NCBI GenBank assembly: GCA_028622995.1 | Contig: JAJQJQ010000095.1 | Span: 150,207 to 214,206 of the forward strand | DNA: 64,000 bases | Source: Panagrolaimus kolymaensis | Lineage: Eukaryota > Nematoda > Chromadorea > Rhabditida > Panagrolaimidae | Reading direction: 5' to 3' | Shown: in pieces, positions 31,554 to 43,418 of the stretch | Layout: each line of letters starts with the position of its first letter | How positions within the stretch are numbered: position 1 is the stretch's first letter | Made by a program: the position numbers and the translations under genes | The notes under the pieces: model-generated | Seen by the model: the letters and a program-made list of their open reading frames with translations, nothing else | Told to the model about the DNA's origin: nothing | The model's database searches: none

Positions 31554-34500
31554 ACATTGCCTTAGCTTTGCTTATACTAAAGGTGAAATTCGTCAATTGC
31601 CTGGTGTATTTCATTATCGAACTCATGGTGAAATTATGCATGTGTTACCTCGGTATACGGATCCATTGCCTGGACAACGACCAGCTTTTGGACAATTATG
31701 GATCATTGAAACAAATGATGCAATTGAATATCGCTGCCAAGCTCCTTTTGCTGCAGATTGTGAAGAAAGAATATTTGAGTTTTTGCACAATTTATTAGCT
31801 AACGTTAATCAATATGCACGAATTTATCGCATGCTTCATGAAATTGAAGATGAAGAAAGATTATTAGCGGAAGCTGAAGGACGTGTACCAAAAGTATGCA
31901 AAATTCTCTTCAAAAAGACGACGAATAATACGAGTGATGTTTATGCATTGCCAACAGTTTCGAATGAAGTTGCTGGAATTTATATTTGTGACGAAAATGG
32001 AGACATTCCTTGGAATGATATTCAAGTTCAACGAAAACGCTATTCTGATAATGAGCCAATTATGGCTGAAAGAATTTCACGTTATTCGAAACACATGGAA
32101 CCGTTAACGTTCGTGTTGTTTAATCCTCTTGGTACTGGAGATTTTTGGCATTATGAAAGGCCAAAAAATCCATACACTAACGAAGGTGGAAAAATTACTC
32201 CATTGCAGTATTATTTGTATAAGCTGGCTCATCGACCAGAAAATGATAATGAACCATTTAATCCCATTCTTCATGGAGGCAAATTGTTAAGTAAGTATTT
32301 GGTTTGGTCGTTTTCCATTGTGGATAATGAACGAATGAAGTTTTTGAGAAACAATCAAAGGAAGTTTAGAGTTGATAGTTATACGGGTCTTTCAGACTAT
32401 ATACGAAATGTTGCGGAAGATAATAATGCTTTACCTGGAAAAAAGATTATTCTTCCATCAAGTTATACGATGGGACCTCGCTGTCAAGCTGAGTTTATGC
32501 ATGATTCTATGGCGATGGCTCAAAAACATGGAAAGCCTAATTTGTTCATTACGAAAACGTGTAATCCCGATCATCCGGACATTACAAATGAGTTGTTTGA
32601 GAATCAAAAAGTTTTTGATCGACCTGATGTTGTTGATATTGCGTTTAATTATCATGTTAAGCAATTTGTAAAAGAAATGAAGAGTGGAATTTTTGGCAAA
32701 GTAAAGGCTTTCCTTTATGTTGTTGAATTCCAAAAGCGTGGTTTACCGCATATTCATAGTTTGTGGTGGCTTGAAGAAGGTTGGAATGATCCCAAGAAAA
32801 TTGATCGCTTCATTTCTGCTGAAATTCCAGATGAAATTGAAGATAAAGAACTATATGATTTAGTTGTCAAGAATTTGTTACATCGGCCATGTGGCGAATA
32901 TGATCCTAATGCAATGTGTATGCAGGATGGTAGATGTAAGAGGCACTTTCCACGTGCATTTTGTGATGAGACAAGTTTGGATGAAAATAATTATCCAACT
33001 TATCGACGACGAAATGATGGAAGAACTGCAACTATTAATTTTAAAGGTCGACCTTTTACGGTTGATAATCGATCCGTTGTTCCATACAATGCATATTTGC
33101 TCAAACTTTTTCGTTGTCATATCAACGTTGAAGTTGTTCATAGTTTGGGAACAGTGAATTATTTATTCAAATATCTTTTTAAAGGTCCAAGTAGGATTAA
33201 TATTGAGATCAGCAATGGACAAGTTGATTATGATGAAATTCAATGTTTCCTTGATGCACGTTATTTATGCGCTCATGAAGCATGTTGGAGACTTTTAAAG
33301 TTTGACATGCATTTTTCGAGTGAAAGCGTTGAACGTTTGCAGGTTCATTTACCTGAACAACAAACGATCACTTTAGCTGAAGATCCTTCTTTGGATGAAA
33401 TGATTTCTGCGCAAATGAAAAAATCTAAATTATTAGCATTTTTTGATTTGAATGAAAAGTTTCCTGTTGGAAATAATCGCAATCTTACGTATGTTGAGCT
33501 TTGTCACCATTTCACATGGGATGCAAAGAAGCACGAATGGCATCCTCGATGTAAAACTTCGAAGCCTAAATGTCCAAGAATGTATGCCGTTAATCCGAAA
33601 AACACTGAATTGTTTTATCTTCGCAAATTGTTATCAATTGTTACTGGACCGCAAGGTTTTGAGGATTTACGTCGTGATCCATTTGATCGTGAAAGAGTTT
33701 ATGACACTTTTCGTGAAGCATGTGTTGCTCGAGGATTAGTTGAATCTGATCAAATTTTTTATGATGCATTAGAAGAAGGCACATATCATAATATGCCACG
33801 AGAACTTCGTCGACTTTTTGCTCGAATTGTAGCACATTGTGATGTGGAAGCGCCTTTGTGGTTATGGAACCAATTTCGATATCAGTTGACTGCGGATCTT
33901 CTTCGAATCCACCACGGTGATATGGACCTTGCTGAACATTTGGCTTGGCGACAAACGTTGAGGTTGATTATCAACATGGAACGTTCATTGGAAGATTATC
34001 CAATTCTTCAAATGATTGCAGAGATTGTTGGGATCGAAGAAGAAACTATCGATATTGCAGTTCATCGACTTGGTGGTGATGAAATGAGGGGAAATTTGAA
34101 TCCCGAACAAGCTCAAGCGTTTGAGGCAATTATGGGTAGAGTTAATACGCCTGATAATTCTGCTGCCTGTTTCTATGTTGATGGACCAGGTGGATCAGGA
34201 AAGACATATCTTTTCAATTGCATTATTTCTAATTTGATTGCTTCTGGCAATACAGTTATCGTTATGTCATGGAGTGGCATTGCAGCTTCATTGTATGAAA
34301 TGGGACGAACAGTTCACAACGTTTTTAAGCTTGATTTTCCGTTCACTGATGAAAGCAGTTCAGGTGTAACTCCTCGTGATGCACTTGGAGAAGCGATAAA
34401 GAAAACCAAAGTATTCATTTGGGATGAAACTCCTATGGCTCCTCGTCGAGCATTAGAAGCAATTGATGAAAAGCTACGTGAAATTATGAATAACGATCTT

Positions 34501-35760
34501 CCTTTTGGTGGAAAAGTTATTATTTGTGGTGGAGATTTTCGCCAATTAGGACCAGTGGTCATCAATGGTACTCGCAATGATGTTATTCGAACAAGCGTTA
34601 AATCGAGTCCACTTTGGATGCATTTTTCTTCTAACCAATTTCGTTTGTTTAGAAATGAAAGAGCTGATGATAGTGGTGACGGCTTTGCTGAAGCAATTTT
34701 AGCTATTGGTAATGGAAGTTCCAATGGACCTAATGGTAAAGTAAATCTGCCAGAAGAATGTATTACTGATGGCGATTTAGTTGAACATGTTTTTCGAGAT
34801 GCTATTGCTTCTGGCAATAATCATGATTTGATTAAACGAGCTATTCTTTCAACAACAAACTCAAAAGTTGATGAATACAATGAAAAGTTGATGGATTTAC
34901 TTGATCCAAATACGGAAAAAGTTTATCATGCAGTTGATCGAGTTGAAGAGAATGCGATTGAATATTCTTCTGAACATTTTGAATCGTTGAAACCGGCTGG
35001 TTTTCCAGCATATCGTTTACGTCTTCGAGAAAATACTGTAATTATGCTTATGCGCAATTTAAGTATTCGAGAAGGATTATGCAATGGTACGCGTTTGTTG
35101 GTTAAGAAACTTGAACGCAATTTAATTATTGCTGAAAGGTTGACTAATCGTTCAGATGATAGCGATAATTTGGTGATGATTCCAAGAATTACACTTTTGG
35201 ATGATACGAGTGTTTTTAAAGTTTATCGTACACAGTTTCCTGTGCGACCAGCGTTTGCAGTGACCATCAACAAATCACAAGGTCAAACATTCGATCAAAT
35301 TGGAATTGATATTAGTGATGGTATCTTTACCCATGGACATTTGTATGTTGCTGTATCTCGCACTCGTGCTTGGGACAGACTTCGTATTAAGGTACATCCT
35401 GATGATGTTAATTGCTCACGTAATATTGTTTATGGTGAACTTTTAGAAGCTGATCCGGTTGCAGCAATGCAACCTGATGCGCCAACATATGCCGATTTGA
35501 ATCCAAATTGGAATGCGAATGATGAGCAAATGGATGTTGGTGAAGAACCACCAGCTCAAGAAGACGAATATGAGGACATTCGAGTTTTACCAAATGTTAA
35601 TGAAGATTTATCAACAAATCATGAAGGTGAATTATTTAATGAATGGAATGATCATTTCGATTTCAATGATGTGGATCCAGATTTGTATCCAAGTTGGAAT
35701 CAAAATGTGCAAATGGATGTTGATCAACGACCAACGAATGAAGGTGATGACGAAAGTTAA
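31554..35760 (+). CDS. Helitron Rep/helicase protein, 5' partial
   Basis: One exon of about 1400 codons from the acceptor at 31551-31553 to TAA at 35760; the N-terminus lies on an unseen upstream exon. Helitron RepHel proteins nick and replicate the element by a rolling-circle-like process. The Rep part has the HUH motif (EFQKRGLPHIHSLWW, His codons at 32749 and 32755), a Cys-rich loop and the Tyr region (VNYLFKYLFKG). The Pif1-type helicase has Walker A GPGGSGKT (about 34184-34207), Walker B KVFIWDETPMAP, GGDFRQLGPV, and the motifs TINKSQGQT and HGHLYVAVSRT. The acidic C-terminus ends with duplicated ASN/Trp-rich segments. The frame is uninterrupted, so the enzyme could be functional. Confidence 0.95.
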
Positions 35761-35776
35761 TCACATGAGTGGCATT

Positions 35777-35878
35777 AATGTCAACATTGGGGTTTTTCAT
35801 TGGTTTCCCGTAAAAAAAACCTTTACTCTCTTAAATGCTAAGAACCGTGACGTGGTAAGAGAGCTTAATGTTGACATT
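35777..35878. repeat. Nested inverted repeats after the Helitron stop
   Basis: AATGTCAACATT (35777-35788) pairs with AATGTTGACATT (35867-35878), and inside it CTCTCTTA (about 35826) pairs with TAAGAGAG (about 35856). Together they could form a two-stem structure 17 bases after the stop codon, either a 3' UTR element or a structured DNA site. Confidence 0.6.
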
Positions 35879-36213
35879 TGATGTTCAACTAACAAATACT
35901 TGGCAATGATTTCGTATTATGTTTAAAGGTCATAATGTGTTTTGTTTATCTTTGATATTGTGTTAAAAAAATTTGCTTAAACGTTGAAATGATATTTTTT
36001 AAGAGAGATAAAGAAGGGAATTATTTTTTAAAGATGGAAACAAGAAATTGAATTGCCAAATATGCAAATCTGATAATAATTTTGATAAAAATTAATTTTT
36101 TGCGTGTTTGAAAAGGAAATTGGCAATGTTAATTGTTATGGAATGTATGGCGATATAAGTATTGACTTATTTTTATATGTGTTTTTGTGAAAATGTAAAA
36201 TTGAATAAATGTT
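35879..36213. other. AT-rich sequence 3' of the Helitron gene
   Basis: No coding sequence. Probably internal Helitron DNA. Confidence 0.4.
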
Positions 36214-37078
36214 AGTTGTGGGGACTGCCGTAGGCAGGCCCCTTCATATATCTTGTCTACCCTTATAAATTGAATTGACTATGTCTGTTTGTCTGTCTGT
36301 GGGTTGTTCCCTGTTTTTTTGAAATGTGTTTGGACAGTCCGATGTAGTTTTTGATGCTGATTCCGAAAATGTGGGTCTCGAGCTTCGGCTAAAGAGATAT
36401 GCATATGATATGGAGGTTTTAAAATTTGCATATCGAAAAAAGTTTTAGCGCGAATGTTGCTCTTTGTGTTTGATGAAAGGGAGAAAGCTCGCTCTTTGTC
36501 GTTTGCTTTTTTGAAGGAGAATTTCGTTGCGTGATTTTTTACTGTAGTTTTGAAAGAATGTATATTTGGTGGATTTGGTGATGCTGCAAAGATGCATGTA
36601 TGTGTGGAGGTGATGGAGGTGTTGGAGGGTGCTTAATGAAATTGTTTTTTTAATGAGGATTGAGAGGATGAATTGTAAGGAAGTTTAATGAAATTTTAAA
36701 ATTAAAAATGGGAAATGAGGATGACTACGAGGTGCTAAAATGAAGCTGCATATGAGGGACATGTAAGATGAGGCCCGAAGGGCCTTTGTTGATGTATAAA
36801 AATAATGAAACTGAATTTGAAAGGCTGAAAGTGCGGAATGGAACCCGAATATGGATTGTGTGGCCCGAAGGGCCATTTTTAAATATGAATTGAACTAATG
36901 TAAAATGGGAGGGCTGCTGTAGGGGATGGAAGTTGGAAGACGAGATGAGGGCCCGAAGGGCCCGATGTGAAATTGTAAAATTGTTGAAATGTTAGTTGTG
37001 GGGACTGCCGTAGGCAGGCCCCTTCATATTTCTTGTCCTACCTTGTAAATTGAATTGACTATGTTTGTTTGTCTGTTT
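36214..37078 (+). repeat. Direct repeats with CTGCCGTAGGCAG hairpin and GAA-loop hairpins
   Basis: About 85 bases starting TGTTAGTTGTGGGGACTGCC occur at 36211 and again at 36989, each with the hairpin CTGCCGTAGGCAG (36225-36237, 37005-37017) followed by GTCTGTTTGTCTGT-type sequence. Between them lie three GGCCCGAAGGGCC hairpins (36772-36784, 36862-36874, 36949-36963). The open frames here are chance. Confidence 0.75.
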
Positions 37079-37279
37079 GTATGTCGGTTCTGCTTTTGTT
37101 TTGTTTTGTCCCGATAGTCTAGATCAGTTTTTTGCGCTGATTCCGAATATGTTGGTTTCAGGCTTCGGAGAGTCAAACATTGATATGTTTTGACCAATTT
37201 AAATTTGAATATTTGAAAATTTTCTCGACACGAAAGTTTTCCTTTGCTTTTTTTGGAAGTGAAAAATTTGTTTTTCTCT

Positions 37280-37900
37280 GATTGTCTGCATAATTGTTTT
37301 TGGTGGGATGCTCGATTGGGTTTGGGTGAATGTTAAATGGTTTTCGGGTGGACATTTAATTTTTTTTTGGTGGATATTTGGGTGGATGTTTAGTTATTTT
37401 AGGTGGGATGTTTAGTGGTTTTTGGTGAGAGGTTTGATGGTTTTTGGTGGATATTTAAATGTTTTTGGGTTAATATTTGGTGGCTTTTGGGTGGATATTT
37501 AGTTGTTTTTGCGTGGCCCGGAGAATCCTTTGATAATTGGAGATGATTTATATCGTAAATTTTGAAGGTCTGCCGAAGGCAGAGCTCCAAAATAAACCAT
37601 GAAAATGGAATGTTGGACCGAATAGCCCTGTTGTTTATTATAATTGTGATGTAAAAGGAGATTGAAAGACTTAAGATGAACCCGGAGCCCGAAGGGCTCT
37701 ACCGTTTATTGTTATTGTGATGAAATATGTATTGTATGGATATATGATAGCATTTGGGTGGATAGTTGACGTTGTTTGTGTGGATATTTGAAGGTGTTTA
37801 GATTGATATTTAGTGATTTTTGGGTTGATGTTTGATTATTTTTGGATTAATATTTATTGATTTTCGGGTGATTGTTTGATTATGTTTGGTTCGATGGGAT
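37280..37900 (+). repeat. Degenerate GGTGGATATTTAG minisatellite with hairpins
   Basis: Variants of GGGTGGATATTTAGTTGTTT recur irregularly, at 20-30 base steps, in two blocks (about 37285-37515 and 37740-37890). Hairpins CTGCCGAAGGCAG (37570-37582) and AGCCCGAAGGGCT (37686-37698) lie between the blocks. Low-complexity open frames on the minus strand reflect the repeat. Confidence 0.6.
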
Positions 37901-38039
37901 AGCAGAGAGCATAAGGTCATCGTTACCAGCAGCAACAGCGGGAATAACGATGCATAAAATACAAATAATTGTTGGTGTATAAAATATATGGCGCGATAAT
38001 CGTCTGAATCGAATAAGACCACCTAAACACGATCTTGGT

Positions 38040-38160
38040 TGATGCTTAAGATTTTATTAGAACTGTGTAAAATAGATAAAATAGAAAAGGTTATATAAGA
38101 TTGATGATAGGCGTAGCTATCTTTCTTGATACTCCCGCCGAAAAAAATTCGTACAAAAAA
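38040..38160 (-). repeat. Possible LTR end with purine tract
   Basis: Read on the minus strand, the purine-rich GGCGGGAG (about 38138) is followed by GTATCAAG, a TATATAA box (about 38090) and AATAAAATC (about 38050). This order (polypurine tract, promoter, poly(A) signal) is that of a retroelement LTR and lies directly 3' of the envelope-like frame. No second LTR was found. Confidence 0.3.
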
Positions 38161-38244
38161 AAAATACAATTAAAGTTAAACACAAAAAATTTAGGTGGCA
38201 AAGAGTATCACAAAATAAATTTTTACGAATACAATACATTTAAA

Positions 38245-38534
38245 TTATTTTAACAAGATAATTAAAATGATGATTACGATAAGTAAAATGTAATTAGCAT
38301 TAAAGATGAGTCCATTGATAAGGGAAATGATAGCAGTTGTCCAAGGAATATGAATCTGTTTTCCTTTTTTAAGAATATGCGGTGGATCTTGAACATAATT
38401 TAAATGACCGCTGACATTGAATCTTTCGGTATTGGCTGGACATTTCATCAAACAGTTGAGCATAACGTTGGTGTCATTTAAGTTTAATGTAAAAACATGC
38501 TTGTTAGTATCACATAAAACAGAGAAAGAGAAAG
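38245..38534 (-). pseudogene. C-terminal piece of an envelope-like membrane glycoprotein
   Basis: The minus-strand frame is open from about 38534 to TAA at 38245. It shows paired Cys (NCLMKCP), two sequons (NDT, NVS), a WTTAII segment and a strongly hydrophobic C-terminal anchor (ILLIVIIILIILL) ending in Lys. That pattern fits the end of a class-II-fusion-like or retroelement Env glycoprotein, and a possible LTR follows. Only about 95 residues are left, with no ATG-led upstream part, and no gag or pol is seen near it. It could also be the last exon of a host membrane protein. Confidence 0.35.
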
Positions 38535-39561
38535 GATCACATGTTTAAGAACTTGATTTTGCTGTTTACTTCAAAAATTCATAACTCGAGAACAAACAGA
38601 CGTTTGAAAATTCTGACAACATCCTAGACTAAGTCGATCATGCTGAATTTCTAGATAGGTATCGCATTAAAATTTTGCACTTCCTGAGGAGGAGATGCAT
38701 TTTGAAAATAAGGTATACTTTAAGCACTTCAAAAACAGTCATATTCCGCTATTTTTACCAGTTCTTTGGGTGGAAAAATCAGATTTTCATGCTTTTTTAC
38801 CCTAGAATCAATAAAATGTCAAAAATCCTTTAAAAATAATTAATATCCATGTTAGAAAGTATGCCATTTTTTGACTTTTTTGTTATTGGCGAAAAGTTAA
38901 AAAATCAACAAACCAGTCATTTTCACTTCACAGTGAACTAATCAAAATATATATATCTGATTATTTTTAGAAGCAATAAAGCTTCAATAATAAATAAAAC
39001 AATATTTTTTAATGTTTCAATTAAAAATTCCACCAAAATCTGCCTATCATCAATGAAAAAATCCCTTTGTTTTTGAATTTCCGCCATTGGGAAAATCCTT
39101 AAAGCGAAAGTTTACTGTCTGTTTTTTTAGAACAAATATTTCTTAGAAAACTGGATGTGGAAAGCAAAAAAAAGTTGATTCAAAAACTTTAGGAAAAAGT
39201 AAAACTTCAAAAACGAGTTCAAAAAAAAAGGTTCCCATTATTTCCGAAACTTTTACAACGAATTTGCTCTCTCTCTTTTTTCGTTAAAACTTTTGATTTG
39301 CAAAATCACTTTCGAATTTGTTTCTGTTCCACGTTATTATTATTTTGATCAAAAAATATGTTTGAGGTTGAATTTTTTTTTATTCATTGAAAGAGACACT
39401 CCTCGTGTTCTGCTTGACCAAAAATATCCTTTTTACATTTTTATGTCAATGTTATTTTCTTTCGTGATATAATTTTTTCCTTTGTGTTGTTTGGTTTATT
39501 AATCTCCATAAACTTTTAGAACCCTAATTTACTAACCCATCAAAAGAAGAATCAAACAAAA
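38535..39561. other. Upstream region of hexokinase
   Basis: AT-rich. No exon or repeat array recognised. Confidence 0.5.
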
Positions 39562-41288
39562 ATGCTGTACGAATATCCAGCTACTAATCATGTTACAACA
39601 TATGATCTTTGTGCCTATGAAGTCTTGCTCAAAGTTAGAAGTGATTTGGATAAATTTGTGTCACCTGAAGTAAGTATAATTTTTTTAAACTATGAACAAT
39701 GATTGCAAAACTATGTAGCTCTAACTTTTCGTTCAATTATGTTTATAATTTTTAGGTTCAACTAGCATGCAAGCCAATGGAATTAACAGATGATAATCTT
39801 CGATTAATCATGGAGCGATTGAATCAAAGCTTGAATGTTGGCTTAGCAATGGAAGATGGTGCTTCTGTTAAACAACTTCCATCATATGTTCGCTCCACTG
39901 CAAACGGATCTGAAAATGGCGATTTCCTTGCACTTGATTTGGGTGGCACAAATTTCCGTGTTCTTCTTATTCGAATTGAAAAAAATGAATCCCATATGAC
40001 TTCAAAGATTTATCGTGTTCCTGAATCACTAATGCTTGGTACCTGTGAAGAGGTAAGCTGGATTTTTTAACATATGCATAAAACTCTTATGTTAATTTTT
40101 TAGTTGTTTGATCACATCGCTGAATGCCTTGCAAAGTTTATGAAGGATCATGATCTCATGAATCACCAAAAGCTTCCACTTGGTTTCACCTTTTCATTTC
40201 CGTGTAAACAAGAAGGCTTTACATGTGCTCGTCTCGTCAATGGACCAAAGGTTTTAACGCTTCAGGTTGTGAAGGCGAAGATGTTGTCAACCTTCTTCGT
40301 GATGCTTGCCATCGACGTGACGATGTCGATATCGATGTTGTGGCAGTTCTCAATGATACAACTGGAACAATGATGGCTTGTGCTTTTAAAGAAAATACTT
40401 GTCAAATTGGTGTTATATGTGGTACTGGATCAAATGCTTGTTATATGGAAGATCTTGATAAAATTTCTAAAATTGCCGGCCAATGTAATCCTGTTGACGA
40501 TGGTCTTCCTAATGAGGTTTGTAGGGTCTTTTCAAGTCATTACTAAAAATGTATGATTTTAGATGTGTGTAAATACCGAATGGGGAGGTTTTGGTGATGA
40601 TGGGTCTCTTGATGAATTCAGAACAAAGTATGATAAAATGGTCGATGGTATTTCAATCAACAATGGTCAACAGCTTTTTGAAAAAATGGTTGCTGGGATG
40701 TATCTTGGTGAAATTGTCAGAGTAATTCTTGAAGATTTGGCACGTGAAAAACATCTCTTTGGTGGTGATTTCTATGCTATCTCAAATCCTGGATGTTTCC
40801 CTACCAAATTCTTATCTGAAATTGAGAGGTATGTTTTTACTTAAAAATCTTCATTTTTATATACCATTTTTAGTGAAATGCAAACTGAAGGAACTTTCGT
40901 TAAAACTCAAAGCATTCTTGAAGAAATCGGCATCCCATCTGTTTCACAAAATGATTGCACAAATGTTGCATACGTATGGTCTGTAGTTTCAAATCGTGCT
41001 GCTCATCTCGTTGCTGCTGGCGTCTCTTTACTTCTCAAACGCATGAATAAACCCTATGTTACTGTTGGGGTTGATGAATCAGTTTATCGCTTCCATCCTA
41101 CTTTTCACATTGCTTTAAATCAAAAAATATATGATCTTCTTAATGGAAATATTGAATTTCAATTGATGCTTAGTGAAGATGGATCTGGAAGAGGTGCAGC
41201 ACTTGTAGCTGCAGTTGCTGCGAGAATGAAGCAAGAATCTCAAGCACATGTTTTGAAACTTCAAATGGAAAGAATGAATGCATCATAA
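39562..41288 (+). CDS. hxk: Hexokinase with a one-base frameshift
   Basis: Five exons: 39562-39669, 39756-40052, 40104-40516, 40563-40828 and 40874-41288, all in phase except at one point. Hexokinase phosphorylates glucose with ATP in the cytosol or at mitochondria. Motifs in order are [14 protein letters not shown] (phosphate 1), LGFTFSFPC (sugar site), [10 protein letters not shown] (phosphate 2), [22 protein letters not shown] and, near the end, [15 protein letters not shown]. About 470 residues is the usual length for a one-domain enzyme. Within exon 3, near 40240, GTCAATGGACC gives LVN then a wrong frame, while the next frame reads [16 protein letters not shown] as expected. One base (a T) is missing. 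A poly(A) signal AATAAA lies at about 41502. Either a pseudogene mutation or a sequencing error. Confidence 0.92.
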
Positions 41289-41939
41289 GTTTTTGGTTCA
41301 TCAAAACTGGATATGAAATGTCTATGGAAAAAGCCTGATTAATTTTTTCTTCTTTTGTATTCTAACCTCTTTTGTATTATTTTGTAATTTTTTTTATATT
41401 GACTGTAATAACTCAAATTTTTGCATTGTATTTGTCATAATAGTTTTTTTCGAGTCATGTATTTTAGTTTATTTGTTAGATATTGTTGAAACCTTGTTAT
41501 GAATAAATTTTTTAACTTTAAATTGTTTTTGATTGTCAAACCTTGTAAATGAAGCTTAACATTTCTTTCTGCATTATTATAAATTTTAAAAAGAAGCAAA
41601 TTAGTTATCAACATGATCATACGAGTATGTTGAGCGTCAGAGGCATGAATATGTGGATTTTCTTAAAATTAAACAAATCTTTGGATTCACAGGTAATTTT
41701 GCATTAGGAAATCAATGGTGGTGTTCTTTTTTAAAAAAGTTTGTTCTTGAGCGGTTCTCAGTATATTAAAGAAGGGAACTATGAATCAACATGAGGGACG
41801 TGTAAGAATTAGAAAATGATAAATCCCTGTGGCATGTTTGCGTGGAAGGCATGTCCAACAGGTTTTAATACATGTACGGTATTCCCTTAAAGGCCTGAAA
41901 GTGTGGAAGGGATATTGGTATGCCTGTAAGTTTGAGGTA
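41289..41939. other. 3' UTR of hexokinase and spacer
   Basis: AT-rich 3' flank to about 41510, then unremarkable sequence leading into the minisatellite. No gene seen. Confidence 0.5.
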
Positions 41940-42215
41940 TGTTATGCCGGTGGGGATAAAGACATGATTGGTTCTCCCAAATATGCCAGAAGCAAAAAAG
42001 GCATAATTGGTTCTCAAAGAAACGGGGATAAGGACATGATTGGTTCGCCCAAATATGCCAGCGGGGATAAGAGCATGATCGGTTCTCAATGGTATGCCAG
42101 CGGGCTTAAAGGCATGGTTGGTTCTCAAAGAAACGGGGATAAGGACATGATTGGTTCTCAAAGATATGCCAGGGGGGATAAAGGCACGATCGGTTCTCAG
42201 GGGTATGTCAAAGAA
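41940..42215 (+). repeat. Minisatellite GGGGATAAGGACATGATTGG
   Basis: Seven or eight imperfect units of about 33-36 bases contain GGGGATAA-G-CATGATTGGTTCTC and AAATATGCCAG. Because the unit length is close to a multiple of three, both strands stay open (for example GDKDMIGSPKYA repeats in the frame at 41829-42233). There is no domain, splice structure or neighbour that supports a protein, so I treat it as repeat DNA. Confidence 0.7.
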
Positions 42216-43418
42216 TTTTTGAAATTTTTATAAAACTTAGCATCCAGGAAAATAAACATAAGGTTTTAATCTTTTAAAAAATAACGAATATCATTTATTT
42301 TTAAAAATTTTTACATGCTCATGATAAAAAACTAGAACCAGCCGTCAATCGCGAAGCGATTTACAGTTAGCTCTACCGAAGACTTTTTGATTGGTTCTCC
42401 TAGTTAAACTTATTGAAAAAACTTACATTGCTTATCAAACTTTCAAAATAGAAAGCATGAGAAGTTTTCAGCATTTTTTTATTAAATTGTTTCAAACAAA
42501 ACAAAAGTTTTCGGAAGGGGAACGGCGTCAAACCCATGGCTTTATTTTTCTTTTTATTTTATCACGTAAGAAGTGGTGTGAGTAAGACTATGTGTGTCCG
42601 TCGATGAAGCTTTTGCTTCATCGTTGTTTTCTTTTTTTTCCTGTTAGGCAGCAATAAAGAAGCAGAAAGAAATGAAGAAAAAAAGAGGAACGAGAATGAA
42701 AAAACAAGTTGGTTCAGTCAAGGGCAACTGCTTTTTTAAGCATAAATTTTTTGATGAATTTTTCTGTCTTTGGAAAAGTTAGCAATCAATGGCAAATAAA
42801 TGAACGATGGATGACGAATAAAAAGTTAATCTTTATCTCTTTTTTCCTCAGCTATAAGTTATTATTTTTTATTTATTAATATTCATTTTATGAGACTTTT
42901 CCTCTCAAAGAAATGAAGCAAACAAAATCTCATCATTATTTTATTTTTAAATTCACTTTTGCTTGTTCCATGACTTTGCTTCGTTAAAGATAAATCTAAG
43001 GCTTAAATGCTATCTTTTAAAAGGCAGATTTTCGCCTAACATTAGTTTGTGCTAACCCACAAACTGGGAGAGAAGATTAAGTCTTTTGAATTTGGTGGAT
43101 GCTTTATAATAACCATTGCCTGTAAGATTTTTTCATCAATATACTGTAGCCTTATCGTCTTTTATCCGAAGAATTCGGTTTTAGGCTCACGTGCCCCTTT
43201 ATGTTGTTGTTAGAATGTGTAAAAAATGCACACAACCAGAAAGTTTCTTGGTTTTCGCCCCTTTCGTTCAACTTATCCACTTTGCAATCATCGAATAAAT
43301 GGATGGCCCGTAAACAAATGGGCGCATATAAAATCAAACCGCTTTCTTTGCTTTTAATTCACTTTAATTGTTTGCTATAGTTTATAATCGAATATTTTTT
43401 TGGTTCGAGACAGGGGCA
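42216..43418. other. Intergenic with two hairpins
   Basis: AATCGCGAAGCGATT (42347-42361) is a 6-bp stem with a GAA loop. CGATGAAGCTTTTGCTTCATCG (42602-42623) is a 9-bp stem with a TTTT loop. They may mark ends of small Helitron-type or other elements around the minisatellite. No gene seen. Confidence 0.5.

Larger units (their letters stand above)
31554..37017 (+). mobile_element. Helitron, ends uncertain
   Basis: The RepHel gene plus a 3' region rich in hairpins marks a Helitron. I could not fix the 5' TC end or the 3' CTRR end. The right limit is set provisionally at the second copy of the CTGCCGTAGGCAG hairpin. The 5' side merges into a tandem array. Confidence 0.6.

Noticed and set aside
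40104..40373. An intron to explain the hexokinase frame change
   Set aside because: Candidate introns near 40234-40265 would be 15-30 bases long and would delete conserved residues.
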